A DNA stretch of 64,000 nucleotides from Cryobacterium sp. PH29-G1 (GCF_030063365.1 NZ_JASISY010000003.1:124001-188000), one strand, 5' to 3'; shown: positions 43,279 through 52,715, counted from the first letter of the stretch. Made by a program: numbers and translations. The notes: generated by a model not told the origin, from the sequence alone.

Positions 43279-44375
43279 CCAGCACACCCTACATTCAGTT
43301 CTTCGACGGCGCCGACGAGCCCCGCCACGACCTGCTCGGCGGCAAATGCGCCTCGCTCGTGGCCCTCACGCAGGCCGGCATGCCGGTGCCGCCCGGATTC
43401 GCCATCACCACGGCCTCCTACGACGCGTTCATCGCTGCCGCCGGTATCCAGGCCGACATTCACGTGTTGCTGGCCGACCTGGACGCCGATGACGTGGCCG
43501 AGGTTGACCGGGTCTCGGCGCAGCTTCGGTTTGAGATTGAGAGCCGCCCGGTACCCGCCGAGGTGCGCGCCGACTTTGTGGCCGCCTACCACGCACTCCA
43601 GGCCCGGTTCAGCGAGCCGGTCCCGGTGGCCGTACGGTCTTCGGCGACCGCCGAAGACCTGCCAGATGCGAGTTTCGCCGGCCAGCAAGACACCTACCTC
43701 TGGCTCAACGGCATCGAGGACGTCACCGAACACATCCGCCGCTGCTGGGCCTCGCTGTTCACTTCGCGGGCGATCACCTATCGGCTCAAGAACAACATCC
43801 CCAACGAGGGCCTGTCGATGGCTGTCGCCGTGCAGAAGATGGTCAACGCCCGTGCCGCCGGCGTGGCCATCACCATGGATCCAACCACCGGCGACCGCTC
43901 CAAGATCGTGATGGAAGCCTCCTACGGCCTGGGCGAACTGGTCGTCTCTGGCCTCGTCACCCCCGACAACATCACCGTCGACAAGATCATGCTCATGGTG
44001 GTCAAGCGCGTGATCGGCGACAAACACGCCGAGCTCGTGCCCGACCCGGCCAACAGGGCGCTGGTTGAGCTCGAGGTGTCCGCCGCCCGCCGTGGGGTGC
44101 TCTCGATCAGCGAAACCGAAATCACCGCCATCGCGGCCATCGCTAAGAAGGCCGAGAAGCACTTCAAATGCCCCCAGGACATCGAGTGGGCGCTCGATGG
44201 CGACCTGCCCGATGGACAGAACCTGCTCTTGCTGCAGTCCCGCCCCGAAACCGTGCACTCATCGTCCGGTTCCGACACGAGAACGGATGCCGCCGGACCC
44301 GCGCCGACCGCCGGCTACGGCATCGAGAGCATCACGCGCTCGTTGCTGGTGCAGGCCGGGAAATCGACGGACTAA
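43275..44375 (+). CDS. PEP synthase/PPDK-like ATP-grasp subunit of a phenol-phosphorylating enzyme (CreH/CreI pair)
   Basis: 366 residues corresponding only to the N-terminal nucleotide-binding half of PEP synthase or pyruvate phosphate dikinase: GGKCASLVALTQAGMPVPPGFAITT near 18, VAVRSSATAEDLPDASFAGQQDTYL near 118 and MVNARAAGVAITMDPTTGD near 190, ending DGQNLLLLQSRPET. The PEP-utilising half is the separate gene at 44478. Split enzymes of this kind phosphorylate phenols, as in phenylphosphate synthase and in CreHI. Here it should build the aryl phosphate ester on which the P450 acts. Which of the two is CreH and which CreI I cannot say. The start overlaps the P450 stop; a 102-base gap with short GCAACAGCACGG repeats follows. 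Confidence 0.85.
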   Translation: MTSTPYIQFFDGADEPRHDLLGGKCASLVALTQAGMPVPPGFAITTASYDAFIAAAGIQADIHVLLADLDADDVAEVDRVSAQLRFEIESRPVPAEVRADFVAAYHALQARFSEPVPVAVRSSATAEDLPDASFAGQQDTYLWLNGIEDVTEHIRRCWASLFTSRAITYRLKNNIPNEGLSMAVAVQKMVNARAAGVAITMDPTTGDRSKIVMEASYGLGELVVSGLVTPDNITVDKIMLMVVKRVIGDKHAELVPDPANRALVELEVSAARRGVLSISETEITAIAAIAKKAEKHFKCPQDIEWALDGDLPDGQNLLLLQSRPETVHSSSGSDTRTDAAGPAPTAGYGIESITRSLLVQAGKSTD

Positions 44376-44477
44376 ACCCGCGGCATCCGCTGCGCAGCAC
44401 GGCCCGCAACAGCACGGCACGCAACAGCACGGCCCCGACTATCACTACCCGCGCACCACCTCGAGAACGGTTTTCTT

Positions 44478-46394
44478 ATGACAGAGAAGTCATTTCCCAG
44501 CCCCTATGACCAGGCCCCGGCGGCCGGCGCCGAGGACTGGAAAGACCTATACGCCTACAACCTGGTCTTTCAGGAGAACCGCCGCGAGGTTGAAGAGGCC
44601 AAGTTCTGGTTCTGCGACAGCCAGCACTGGCCCACCGTGACGAAGCCGTTCGAGACAATCGGGTTCGAGTTCGCCGTCTCCTGCCTCGGCCAGTACAACA
44701 CTCGCCACCTGCTCATTCCGCCGGCCAACGGCATCGAGTTTCGTATTCACAACGGCTACCTGTTCATGTCGCCGGTGGGCGTGCCCGAGTCGGAGATCGC
44801 CGCCCGCGTTCCCGAGTTCATGGCGCGGGCCGGCCACTACTTCCAGAACTGGGAAACCCTGCTCGAGCAGTGGCAGGGCAAGATTCGCGGCACGATCGAC
44901 GAGCTCGACGCTCTGTCGTTCGAGGCCCTGCCCGACAGAGTCGATATCAACGACGTCACGAGCGGCAAGGGCACCGGCCCGAACAACGATTTGCTCGCTC
45001 AGTACGACGCGCTGATTGCGCTCACCTACCGCGCCTGGCAGTATCACTTCGAGTTTCTCAACCTCGGCTACGTTGCCTACCTCGACTTCTTCAGCTTCTG
45101 CAAGGAGGTCTTTCCGGGTATCCCAGACCAGGCCGTGGCGAAGATGGTGCAGGGCGTTGACATGGAACTGTTCCGGCCAGACGACGAGCTCAAAAAGCTC
45201 GCCAAGCTCGCTGTGGAACTGGGCCTGACCGGCCTGTTCGGCGACACCGCAAACCCGGAGCAGACGCTTTCCGGCATCGAAGCGGCCACCGCTGGTGCCG
45301 AGTGGATGGCCGCCTGGAACGAGGCGAAGGATCCGTGGTTCAACTTCACCGTTGGAAACGGCTTCTACGCCCACGACAAGTATTGGATCGACCACCTCGA
45401 GCTTCCGCTCGGCTACATCAGCGATTACATCGGGCGTCTGCAGGCTGGCCAGAACATCGACCGCCCGGTGGCCGAACTCGTCGCCGAACGCGACCGCATC
45501 ACCGAGGAATACTCGGAGCTGCTCACCCCCGAGCAGCTCGCCGCCTTCACTGGCAAGCTCGGCCTGGCCCGCCAGGTTTACCCCTACGTCGAAAACCACA
45601 ACTTCTATATCGAGCACTGGACCATGGGAATCTTCTGGCGCAAGGCGCGCCAGCTCTCGGCGATGCTGCAGGAGCAGGGCTTCTGGCCCGACGCCGACGG
45701 CATGTTCTTTCTGCGCCGCGAAGAGGTGCGTGAAGCACTCTTCGACTACGTCACCGGCTGGGCCGTCGGCGCCCCGGCCATCGGCCCGTCGTACTGGCCC
45801 GAGCAGATCGAGCGTCGCCGCGCCATCGTGGATGCCCTGCAGAGCGAGCGCCCGCAGCCGGCCCTGAACACCCCGCCCGCCGTGATCACCGAACCATTCA
45901 CCCTCATGCTCTGGGGCATTACGAGCGACCAGATCAAGAACTGGCTGGGTGATTCCGACGCCCCCGAGGGAGAATTCCGTGGAATGGCCGCCTCAAGCGG
46001 GGTGGCCGAAGGACCGGCCCGCGTGATCAGTAGCTCCGACCAGCTCTCCGAGGTGCAAGAAGGGGACATCCTCGTAGCCCCCGTCACGGCGCCGTCGTGG
46101 GGACCGATCTTCGGCAAGATTCGCGCCACCGTCACCGATATCGGCGGCATGATGAGCCACGCGGCCATCGTCTGCCGCGAATACGGCATGCCGGCCGTTA
46201 CCGGAACCGGCACCGCTTCGTCGCAGATCGTCACCGGGCAGTGGCTGCGTGTGGACGGCAACAATGGCACCGTCACCATCGTGGAAGATCACAGCGGTGA
46301 GGGTCACCGGCACGATCTCGGCCTGGCCGCCGACGCGTCCAGTCAGCTGGCACAGTCTCTCGACGGCCCGATTCTCGAAGGCAGCCATGCCTGA
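44478..46394 (+). CDS. PEP-utilising (swivelling His) subunit of the phenol-phosphorylating enzyme (CreH/CreI pair)
   Basis: 638 residues. The C-terminal 110 or so form the mobile phosphohistidine domain: GMAASSGVAEGPARV near 500 and TDIGGMMSHAAIVCREYGMP near 551, with the catalytic His in MSHAA. The long N-terminal part (about 1-480), rich in aromatic residues (WKDLYAYN, FWFCDSQHWP), is not the standard PEP-binding barrel of PpsA and probably binds the phenolic acceptor. It complements the ATP-grasp protein encoded upstream. No good Shine-Dalgarno site precedes ATG 44478. The stop overlaps the SDR start by 8 bases. Confidence 0.85.
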   Translation: MTEKSFPSPYDQAPAAGAEDWKDLYAYNLVFQENRREVEEAKFWFCDSQHWPTVTKPFETIGFEFAVSCLGQYNTRHLLIPPANGIEFRIHNGYLFMSPVGVPESEIAARVPEFMARAGHYFQNWETLLEQWQGKIRGTIDELDALSFEALPDRVDINDVTSGKGTGPNNDLLAQYDALIALTYRAWQYHFEFLNLGYVAYLDFFSFCKEVFPGIPDQAVAKMVQGVDMELFRPDDELKKLAKLAVELGLTGLFGDTANPEQTLSGIEAATAGAEWMAAWNEAKDPWFNFTVGNGFYAHDKYWIDHLELPLGYISDYIGRLQAGQNIDRPVAELVAERDRITEEYSELLTPEQLAAFTGKLGLARQVYPYVENHNFYIEHWTMGIFWRKARQLSAMLQEQGFWPDADGMFFLRREEVREALFDYVTGWAVGAPAIGPSYWPEQIERRRAIVDALQSERPQPALNTPPAVITEPFTLMLWGITSDQIKNWLGDSDAPEGEFRGMAASSGVAEGPARVISSSDQLSEVQEGDILVAPVTAPSWGPIFGKIRATVTDIGGMMSHAAIVCREYGMPAVTGTGTASSQIVTGQWLRVDGNNGTVTIVEDHSGEGHRHDLGLAADASSQLAQSLDGPILEGSHA

Positions 46395-47190
46395 CGCGCG
46401 CACGGACCAGCCCGCCACCCAAACCGATTCGGCCAGAACGGTGCTGATCACGGGCGCCGCTGGCGGGCTGGGCCGTGCCTTTGCCCTGGGCTTCGCGGCC
46501 CAGGGCGACCGGATGGTCGTCGCCGACACCAACCTCGAGGGTGCGCAGCAGACCGTCGCGTTGATCGAGGCGGCCGGCGGCTCCGCCCTCGCCCTGCAGG
46601 CGAACGTGACGCAGCTCGACTCGGTCACCCGGCTGGCAGCGGATGCTGCGGCCTTCGCCGCGGCCGCCGCGGCCGAAGGCACCGGCCAGATCGACGTCAT
46701 CATCAACAACGCGGCGATCTACGCCACCATCACCCGATCACCCTTCGAAGAGATCGACGTCGACGAGTGGGACCGCGTGATGGCGGTCAACCTCAAAGGA
46801 CCCTGGTTGGTGACCCGCGCCTGTTCTCCCTACCTGGCCAACGGGGCCGCGGTGATCAACCTGTCGAGCGCGACCGTGCTCAGCGGATCCGCCCAGTGGG
46901 CGCACTACGTGGCCTCGAAGGGCGGCGTGATCGCGCTCACCCGGGTTCTCGCCAAGGAGCTCGGCGACCGCAACGTCACCGTGAACGCCATCGCCCCCGG
47001 GTTCACCCTCACCCAGGCCAGCTACGGCCTGATCGAGGGCGCCGCCGAGTACGGCGTCGACCGCGGTTCGATCAAACGGGCCAGCGAGCCCGATGACATC
47101 GTCGGGGCGGCCCTGTTTTTGGCCGGCCCCGGCTCCCGCTACATCACCGGCCAGACCCTCGTGGTCGACGGTGGCCGACAGTTTCTGTAA
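46387..47190 (+). CDS. creG: SDR-family alcohol dehydrogenase, CreG-like
   Basis: 267 residues from ATG 46387 (GAAGG upstream), overlapping the previous gene by 8 bases. Short-chain dehydrogenase motifs: TGAAGGLG cofactor loop near 20, NNAA near 104, active-site serine segment NLSSATV near 158 and YVASK near 176. The C-terminal PGFTLTQASYGL and GQTLVVDGG are typical. In the cre pathway CreG oxidises the phosphorylated benzyl alcohol to the aldehyde; this step is inferred here from operon content. An Ala-rich insertion lies near 90. Confidence 0.85.
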   Translation: MPDARTDQPATQTDSARTVLITGAAGGLGRAFALGFAAQGDRMVVADTNLEGAQQTVALIEAAGGSALALQANVTQLDSVTRLAADAAAFAAAAAAEGTGQIDVIINNAAIYATITRSPFEEIDVDEWDRVMAVNLKGPWLVTRACSPYLANGAAVINLSSATVLSGSAQWAHYVASKGGVIALTRVLAKELGDRNVTVNAIAPGFTLTQASYGLIEGAAEYGVDRGSIKRASEPDDIVGAALFLAGPGSRYITGQTLVVDGGRQFL

Positions 47191-47200
47191 GGAGAAATGA

Positions 47201-47512
47201 ATGCCTTCTGTAACCTACATATCCGCCACCGGCGGCGAAACGGCCGTGGTCGGATTCGCCGGCGACTCCGTCATGGAGACCGCCGTGCGCAACGGCGTTC
47301 CCGGCATCGTGGCCGAATGCGGCGGCAGCCTGTCCTGCGCCACCTGCCACGTCTTCGTCTGCGCTGACAGCGTATTTCCCGCGATGGAAGACCTCGAAGA
47401 CGACATGCTCGACGGCACCGCCGTCGACCGCGAAGTCAACTCCCGGCTCTCCTGCCAGCTCAAGCTGCTCGACGCGGACATTCGCGTGACCACCCCCGAA
47501 ACGCAGGTATAG
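47201..47512 (+). CDS. creF: 2Fe-2S ferredoxin, CreF-like
   Basis: 103 residues, putidaredoxin/adrenodoxin type. The cluster ligands are C-x5-C-x2-C in CGGSLSCATCHVF near 40 and a distal Cys in SRLSCQLKL near 84. EDLEDDMLDG between them is the acidic surface that docks the P450. AAGGAG lies upstream of ATG 47201. It passes electrons from the reductase encoded 2 bases downstream to the P450. Confidence 0.92.
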   Translation: MPSVTYISATGGETAVVGFAGDSVMETAVRNGVPGIVAECGGSLSCATCHVFVCADSVFPAMEDLEDDMLDGTAVDREVNSRLSCQLKLLDADIRVTTPETQV

Positions 47513-47514
47513 AG

Positions 47515-48816
47515 ATGACCGGCACCGGAGCATCCGCTCACGTGGCAGCACAAGCGCGGGGTACCCTCATTATCGGCGCCTGCCAGGCTGGCGTGCAGCT
47601 CGCCAGCTCGCTGCGTGAACAGGGCGACACCGAGCCAATCGTGCTCGTCGGCGAAGAACCGCACGCGCCGTATCAGCGGCCGCCGCTGTCGAAGGCGTTC
47701 CTGAAGGGCGAGGCCACGGCCGATTCGCTCACCTTTCGCACCCACGAGTTCTACGCCGAACACCACATTGAGCTCGTCACCCGGGAGCGCATCGTCGCGA
47801 TCGAGCGTGATGCCACGGGCGGGGTGGCCACGGCCGAATCCGGCCGGCGCTTCGAATTTGCCCGGCTCGCCCTCACCACGGGGGCCGTACCGCGGCAGAT
47901 TCCGTTTGACGGCAGCGAACTTGAGGGGATCACGTACCTGCGCACCGCAACGGATGCCGCCCTGCTCGAACAGAGGCTGGCCGGCGCTCACGATGTGGTC
48001 GTCGTCGGCGGTGGCTTCATCGGCCTGGAAGTGGCCGCCGGTGCCCGCGCGGCCGGCAAGACCGTGACCGTGCTCGAAGCTTCGCCGCGGCTGGTCGGGC
48101 GGGCCGTGTCCGAGACCACGAGTGCGTTCTACCTCGCGGCTCATCGTCGACGTGGCACCCGAGTGATCTTGAACGCCCAGGTCGTGCGCTTTCTCGGGGA
48201 GCACGATCGGGTCACCGCGGTTGAGCTGGGCTCGGGCGATGTGATCAAGGCCGATGTCGTCTTGATCGGTGTCGGCGTGATCGCCCGCACCGAACTGGCC
48301 GAGCAACTCGGCCTCGCCGTCGATAACGGCATCGTCGTTGACGCCAGCGCGCTGTGTTCCGACGGCCTCACCGTCGCGGCGGGGGACTGCGCCAACCTGC
48401 CTAACCCGTCATTGACCCCCGGCGGCATTGAACGGCTGCGACTGGAGAGTGTGCAGAACGCGGTCGAACAAGCCAAGGTCGCCGCCGCAACCCTGCTCGG
48501 CCGGCCGGCCGAATACTCCACCGTTCCGTGGTTCTGGAGCGACCAAGCCGACCTCAAGCTGCAGATCGCCGGTCTCAGCGGCGGCCACGACCAGATCGTG
48601 CTGCGCGGCGACCCCGACAGCGAGAAATTCTCGGTGCTGTACTACCGCGCCGGACAGCTCATCGCCGCTGACTGTGTGAACCGCCCGCTCGATTTCATCG
48701 CCGTGCGCGCCATGCTGCACTCGGGGCAGCACCTGCCCAGTGACCGCGCGGCCGACCTGTCACTGCCGCTCAAGAAGCTTTTTCTTCCTGCTGTGCCCGT
48801 CCTAATCGGAAAGTAA
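47515..48816 (+). CDS. creE: Ferredoxin reductase, CreE-like
   Basis: 433 residues, NAD(P)H-dependent FAD enzyme of the putidaredoxin-reductase family. The N-terminal FAD motif is slightly altered (LIIGACQAGVQLASSLRE, with GACQAG for GxGxxG), the NADH motif VVVGGGFIGLEVAAGARA lies near 160 and the ATG-like GDCANLPNP near 282. PYQRPPLSKAFL near 44 is a family hallmark. Completes the electron chain for the P450. It follows the ferredoxin by 2 bases and precedes the HD gene by 4. Confidence 0.9.
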   Translation: MTGTGASAHVAAQARGTLIIGACQAGVQLASSLREQGDTEPIVLVGEEPHAPYQRPPLSKAFLKGEATADSLTFRTHEFYAEHHIELVTRERIVAIERDATGGVATAESGRRFEFARLALTTGAVPRQIPFDGSELEGITYLRTATDAALLEQRLAGAHDVVVVGGGFIGLEVAAGARAAGKTVTVLEASPRLVGRAVSETTSAFYLAAHRRRGTRVILNAQVVRFLGEHDRVTAVELGSGDVIKADVVLIGVGVIARTELAEQLGLAVDNGIVVDASALCSDGLTVAAGDCANLPNPSLTPGGIERLRLESVQNAVEQAKVAAATLLGRPAEYSTVPWFWSDQADLKLQIAGLSGGHDQIVLRGDPDSEKFSVLYYRAGQLIAADCVNRPLDFIAVRAMLHSGQHLPSDRAADLSLPLKKLFLPAVPVLIGK

Positions 48817-48820
48817 ACCC

Positions 48821-49504
48821 ATGACACTGCAGACCCAAGAACTCGTTGATACTTCACCGATAGCCGTGGGGGTGAGCTCGATCGACCTCAATCCGCTCTG
48901 GCGGGCCGTGCGCCTCGAGATGCGATCGCGTTCCAACGACATTCATATTCCCATCTCGTTCGCCTTCGCCGAGCGACTGTGCCTGGCCTATCCGGAGGCC
49001 GACGCTCTCGTGGTGCGCGTGGCGATTCTGCTGCACGACACCGGGTGGGCCCGGGTCGATGAGACCAAGATCATCTCGGAGGGTTTCGGCGCCAACTGGC
49101 GCCAGGCCGACATCCGCTACGAACACGAGCTCAAGGGCTGCGAGATTGCCCGCCAGGTGTTGCCCGAACTCGGCTACACCGCCGAGTTCGTGACCCGGAT
49201 CACCGACATCATTGATGGCCACGACACCCGCTCCGAGAGCTACTCGATCGAGGATTCCCTCGTGCGCGACGCCGATCGCCTCTGGCGATTCACCACCACC
49301 GGTATCGCCCTCGCGTCGGGCTGGTTCGGCCAGGAGCCCTCGGCGTACTGCCGGCGCCTGCGCACCGACATCATGCCCGAGCTCATCACCGCGGCCGCCC
49401 ACGAGATGGCCGCGGCCGAGCTGGATCGCGCCGAAGCGCTGCTGCAGACCGAGGTGCTCGCGAGCGGCGTCGAGGCTCCCGCGCTCGACGGCAGCGGACG
49501 ATGA
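48821..49504 (+). CDS. creD: HD-domain phosphohydrolase, CreD-like
   Basis: 227 residues. HD-superfamily metal ligands are visible: H in NDIHIPISFAFAERL near 48, HD in LLHDTGW near 76, then YEHELKG near 105, GHD near 135 and D in RDADRLWR near 150. In the C. glutamicum system CreD removes the phosphate anchor after oxidation, giving 4-hydroxybenzoate-type products. The HD fold and position fit, but activity is inference. The stop overlaps the ALDH start by ATGA, so the two are co-translated. Confidence 0.8.
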   Translation: MTLQTQELVDTSPIAVGVSSIDLNPLWRAVRLEMRSRSNDIHIPISFAFAERLCLAYPEADALVVRVAILLHDTGWARVDETKIISEGFGANWRQADIRYEHELKGCEIARQVLPELGYTAEFVTRITDIIDGHDTRSESYSIEDSLVRDADRLWRFTTTGIALASGWFGQEPSAYCRRLRTDIMPELITAAAHEMAAAELDRAEALLQTEVLASGVEAPALDGSGR

Positions 49505-51012
49505 CGAGCCTGGTTGCGGTCGAGGTGACCGCCAACCTGCCCTATCGGCACACCGACGACCTCTTCATTGACGGGCAGTGGCGGGCAGCCACGGGAACCG
49601 GCCGCACCCTGGTGACCAATCCGGCAACGGAGGAGGTTTGGGGTTCGGTGCCGCAGGCATCCGGTGCCGACCTTGATCAGGCGGTCGCGGCCGCCCGCCG
49701 TGCGTTCACCGGCACGGGGCGGTCGGTTCGGGGCGCGGGGAACGGATGGCGCGACCTGGCTCCCGCAGTGCGGGCCGGCTATTTGCTGCGGCTGGCCGAG
49801 GAGATCGAGAAGCGGGCCGAGGCCATCTCGCACACCAACACCTGGGAGAACGGATCACCGGTTGCGGAGTCGTCACGGGCCGCCAGCAATGCCGCCTCAA
49901 TCTTTCGCTACTTCGCCTCTCTCGCCGGCCTGCTCGAAACCGTCGATATTCGCCCGTTTGCCGATGGTTCGGGCGAAACCGTGGTGCGGCAGGACCCGAT
50001 CGGGGTGTGCGCGCTCATCGCGCCGTGGAATTTTCCGATCAACCTCGTCGTGGCCAAGCTCGCACCGGCCCTGATGGCCGGGTGCACCGTGGTGATCAAG
50101 CCGGCCTCACCGACGCCGCTTTCGGTGCGGCTCATCATCGACGCCGTCGTGGCCACCGGCCTGCCGGCCGGAGTCGTCAACCTCGTCACCGGCCCGGGCT
50201 CGTTCGGCGACGCGCTGGTCAAGCATCCCGGCATCGACAAGGTGGCCTTCACCGGGTCGACCCCGGTCGGCCGGTCGATTGCCGGAGCCTGCGGTCAACT
50301 GCTGCGACCGGTCACGCTCGAACTCGGCGGAAAGTCGTCGGCGCTCGTTCTGCCCGACGTTGATCTCGATGCGTTGTCGCAGGTGCTTATTCGCACCTGC
50401 ATGCGCAACACCGGGCAGACCTGCTACATCTCGACACGTATTCTCGCCCCGGCCGAGCGTTACGACGAACTCGTCGACATGGTCACGGCCACCATCGCCG
50501 CCGCCAAACAGGGCGATCCGATGCAACCAGACACCGTGTTCGGGCCGGCAGCCACGCGCGCCCAGGAGCAGACCGTGCGCGCCTACCTGCGCAGCGGAGT
50601 AGCTGAGGGTGCCCGAGCCACGACCGGTGGCGACGTGCCCTCCGGCTTTGATCAGGGCTTCTTCGTGAAGCCCACGGTGTTCGCCGATGTGACTCCCGGC
50701 ATGCGCATCGCACGGGAGGAGATTTTCGGCCCGGTGCTGTCGATTCTGCGCTACGACAGTGTCGACGAGGCTGTCGCTCTCGCCAACAACACCACGTTCG
50801 GGCTCGGTGGCACGATCTTCTCCGAAGACCCCGATCGAGCGTTCGCGCTGGCCGGCCAGCTCGACACCGGCTCGTTAGGCTTGAATTTCTTCGCCTCCAA
50901 CCATGCCGCGCCGTTCGCCGGCCGGCATGATTCGGGCCTCGGCGCCGAGTTCGGACCGGAGGGGCTCAAGGCCTACCTGTCGCCGCAATCGGTGCATCGC
51001 CGCATCCGCTGA
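49501..51012 (+). CDS. creC: Aldehyde dehydrogenase, CreC-like
   Basis: 503 residues of the NAD(P)-dependent ALDH superfamily: IAPWNFPINLVVAKLAPAL near 168, FTGSTPVG near 245, the general-base glutamate in LELGGKS near 267, and the catalytic cysteine in NTGQTCYIS near 302; EEIFGPVLSILRY near 408. CreC oxidises the phosphorylated benzaldehyde to the acid in the known pathway. Last gene of the eight-gene block. It ends 51 bases from the converging MATE gene. Confidence 0.88.
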   Translation: MTSLVAVEVTANLPYRHTDDLFIDGQWRAATGTGRTLVTNPATEEVWGSVPQASGADLDQAVAAARRAFTGTGRSVRGAGNGWRDLAPAVRAGYLLRLAEEIEKRAEAISHTNTWENGSPVAESSRAASNAASIFRYFASLAGLLETVDIRPFADGSGETVVRQDPIGVCALIAPWNFPINLVVAKLAPALMAGCTVVIKPASPTPLSVRLIIDAVVATGLPAGVVNLVTGPGSFGDALVKHPGIDKVAFTGSTPVGRSIAGACGQLLRPVTLELGGKSSALVLPDVDLDALSQVLIRTCMRNTGQTCYISTRILAPAERYDELVDMVTATIAAAKQGDPMQPDTVFGPAATRAQEQTVRAYLRSGVAEGARATTGGDVPSGFDQGFFVKPTVFADVTPGMRIAREEIFGPVLSILRYDSVDEAVALANNTTFGLGGTIFSEDPDRAFALAGQLDTGSLGLNFFASNHAAPFAGRHDSGLGAEFGPEGLKAYLSPQSVHRRIR

Positions 51013-51063
51013 CCCGGCGGTACCGCGTCGACTTGCTGCGGGCGCGTAGCGTCGGAGGCGGCG

Positions 51064-52386
51064 CTAGCGTGCGCCGACGACCAGCCAGGCCATGCTGCGG
51101 GCGCGCAGGCTCAGCGTTACGGCGCGAGCTCCGAGATAGCCGAGCGCAAACGCGGCCATGAGCAGCGCGAGTCCGGCCGCGCCTTTGGGAGCCCAGGCCA
51201 GCACCGCTGCGGCCAGCGGAATGAACACGGCGAGGTTGATCAGACCGGTCAGCGCGAGGTAGCGAGCGTCGCCGGCACCGATGAGCACACCGTCGAGCAC
51301 GAACACGACCGCGCCGAGGGGAACGGATGCTCCGAGCACGACCAGGCTCAGCGGCAGGAGCGATGTCACCGCCTCGGCATTGGTGAACGCGTGCCCGAGT
51401 ACCCCGCTCGTTGCGATCACAGCGGCGGCCAGCACCAGGCCGGCGAGTACGCCCCACTCCAGGCAGCGGCGCAGCACGGCGCGCACTCCCGCAACGTCTC
51501 CCGCGCCGAGGCCGCGGCCGACGAGCGCCTGGGCGGCGATCGCGAGGGCGTCGAGGGCGAAGGCAAGCGTCGCGAACAGCGTCATCGTGATTTGAAAAGC
51601 AGCTAGTTCGGGGGAGCCGAGCTGCGCGGCCACGAAGACGGCGAGCAGCATGGCGGCGCGCAGACTCAGCGTGCGCAGGAATAGCCAGCCACCGCTGCGG
51701 GCACCGAGCATGAGCCCGGCCCGGTGCGGGCGCAGCGGAGCGCTGTGCCGCCGGGCATGGGTGGCAACCACGACGAGGTAGACCAGGGCCATGCCCCACT
51801 GCGCCACGACCGTGCCGACGGCCGATCCGGCGATGCCCCAGCCGAGCAGATAGATGAAGACGTAATTGAGCGCGATATTCACGCCGAATCCCACCCCGGC
51901 CACGTAGAGCGGGGTACTTGTGTCTTGCAGGCCGCGCAGCAGCCCGGTGGCGGCGAACACCAGCAGCATGGCGGGCAGGCCGAACATGGAGATGCCAAGG
52001 TAGGTGGCGGCATCCGCTGTCACTGCGGTTTCGGCGCCGAACGCGCCAACGAGCGCGGGGGTGGCGAGACGGCCGCCGATGGCCAACACGACGCCGAGGC
52101 CGAGGGCGAGCCACAGCCCATCGATGCCGACGGACACGGCTCGACGCGTGTTTCCGGCGCCGAGCCAGCGGGCCACGGCCGGCGTGGTGCTGTAGGCGAG
52201 AAAGACCATGAGACCGATGATGGTCTGCAGCACCGCGCTGGCCAGGCCGAGGCCGGCCAGCGGCGTGGTGCCGAGGTGTCCGACCATCGCCGAATCGGCC
52301 AGGAGAAAGAGCGGTTCGGCCACGAGTGCGCCGAGCGCGGGTACGGCAAGCCGCAGAATGTCCCGATCGATGGGCTGTGCCCGCAA
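51064..52386 (-). CDS. MATE-family multidrug exporter (DinF-like)
   Basis: 440 residues with 12 hydrophobic helices in two repeats of six. The start RQ-type segment LRLAVPALGALVAEPLFLLADSAMVGHLG is the DinF-branch signature. It should export cationic drugs or toxins with Na+ or H+. It faces the cre-like block tail to tail, and its upstream region is the 329-base gap before the transhydrogenase genes. No regulator lies beside it. Confidence 0.9.
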   Translation of the reverse strand: MRAQPIDRDILRLAVPALGALVAEPLFLLADSAMVGHLGTTPLAGLGLASAVLQTIIGLMVFLAYSTTPAVARWLGAGNTRRAVSVGIDGLWLALGLGVVLAIGGRLATPALVGAFGAETAVTADAATYLGISMFGLPAMLLVFAATGLLRGLQDTSTPLYVAGVGFGVNIALNYVFIYLLGWGIAGSAVGTVVAQWGMALVYLVVVATHARRHSAPLRPHRAGLMLGARSGGWLFLRTLSLRAAMLLAVFVAAQLGSPELAAFQITMTLFATLAFALDALAIAAQALVGRGLGAGDVAGVRAVLRRCLEWGVLAGLVLAAAVIATSGVLGHAFTNAEAVTSLLPLSLVVLGASVPLGAVVFVLDGVLIGAGDARYLALTGLINLAVFIPLAAAVLAWAPKGAAGLALLMAAFALGYLGARAVTLSLRARSMAWLVVGAR

Positions 52387-52715
52387 AATGTTGATGGTTC
52401 GACTTTACGGGTTCGACCGCACGGTACGACGTCGCGGTGGTTCCGTTAGGCGTCGTCGGGCCGCTTCGCGGGCGCGAACATCCGCCGTTGTTAAGAATGC
52501 CGATTCTTTCATTCGCGATGGCGCTCTTTCGAGCCTTGAACCGGGCGCTTCGAGCTATGTTCGACCTAGGAGCATCTGCCGATCGTGGGCGCTTCGGGCA
52601 CGCTCTGCCGCGCGGGAGCCATCATTCCCAGCCTGGAGTGCCCCCTTCCCGCAGGATTGTTGCCGCCTCACCGCTGAGTGTGCCGACGTCCTCGTCGCTT
52701 CGAAAGGTTTCCCCC
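52387..52715 (+). other. Gene-free region between the MATE exporter and pntA
   Basis: 329 bases of divergent promoter space. It carries AAAGG at 52703-52707 as ribosome site for pntA. I find TTGAAC near 52535 but no convincing -10 partner, and no repeat, RNA motif or strong hairpin. An open frame runs through it into pntA but its codons look random. Confidence 0.5.

Noticed and set aside
44460-44477. Inverted match to the hxlB direct repeat (AACGGTTTTC) before the PEP-utilising gene
   Set aside because: Only about 11 bases match, a single copy, in an unrelated operon; chance is likely.
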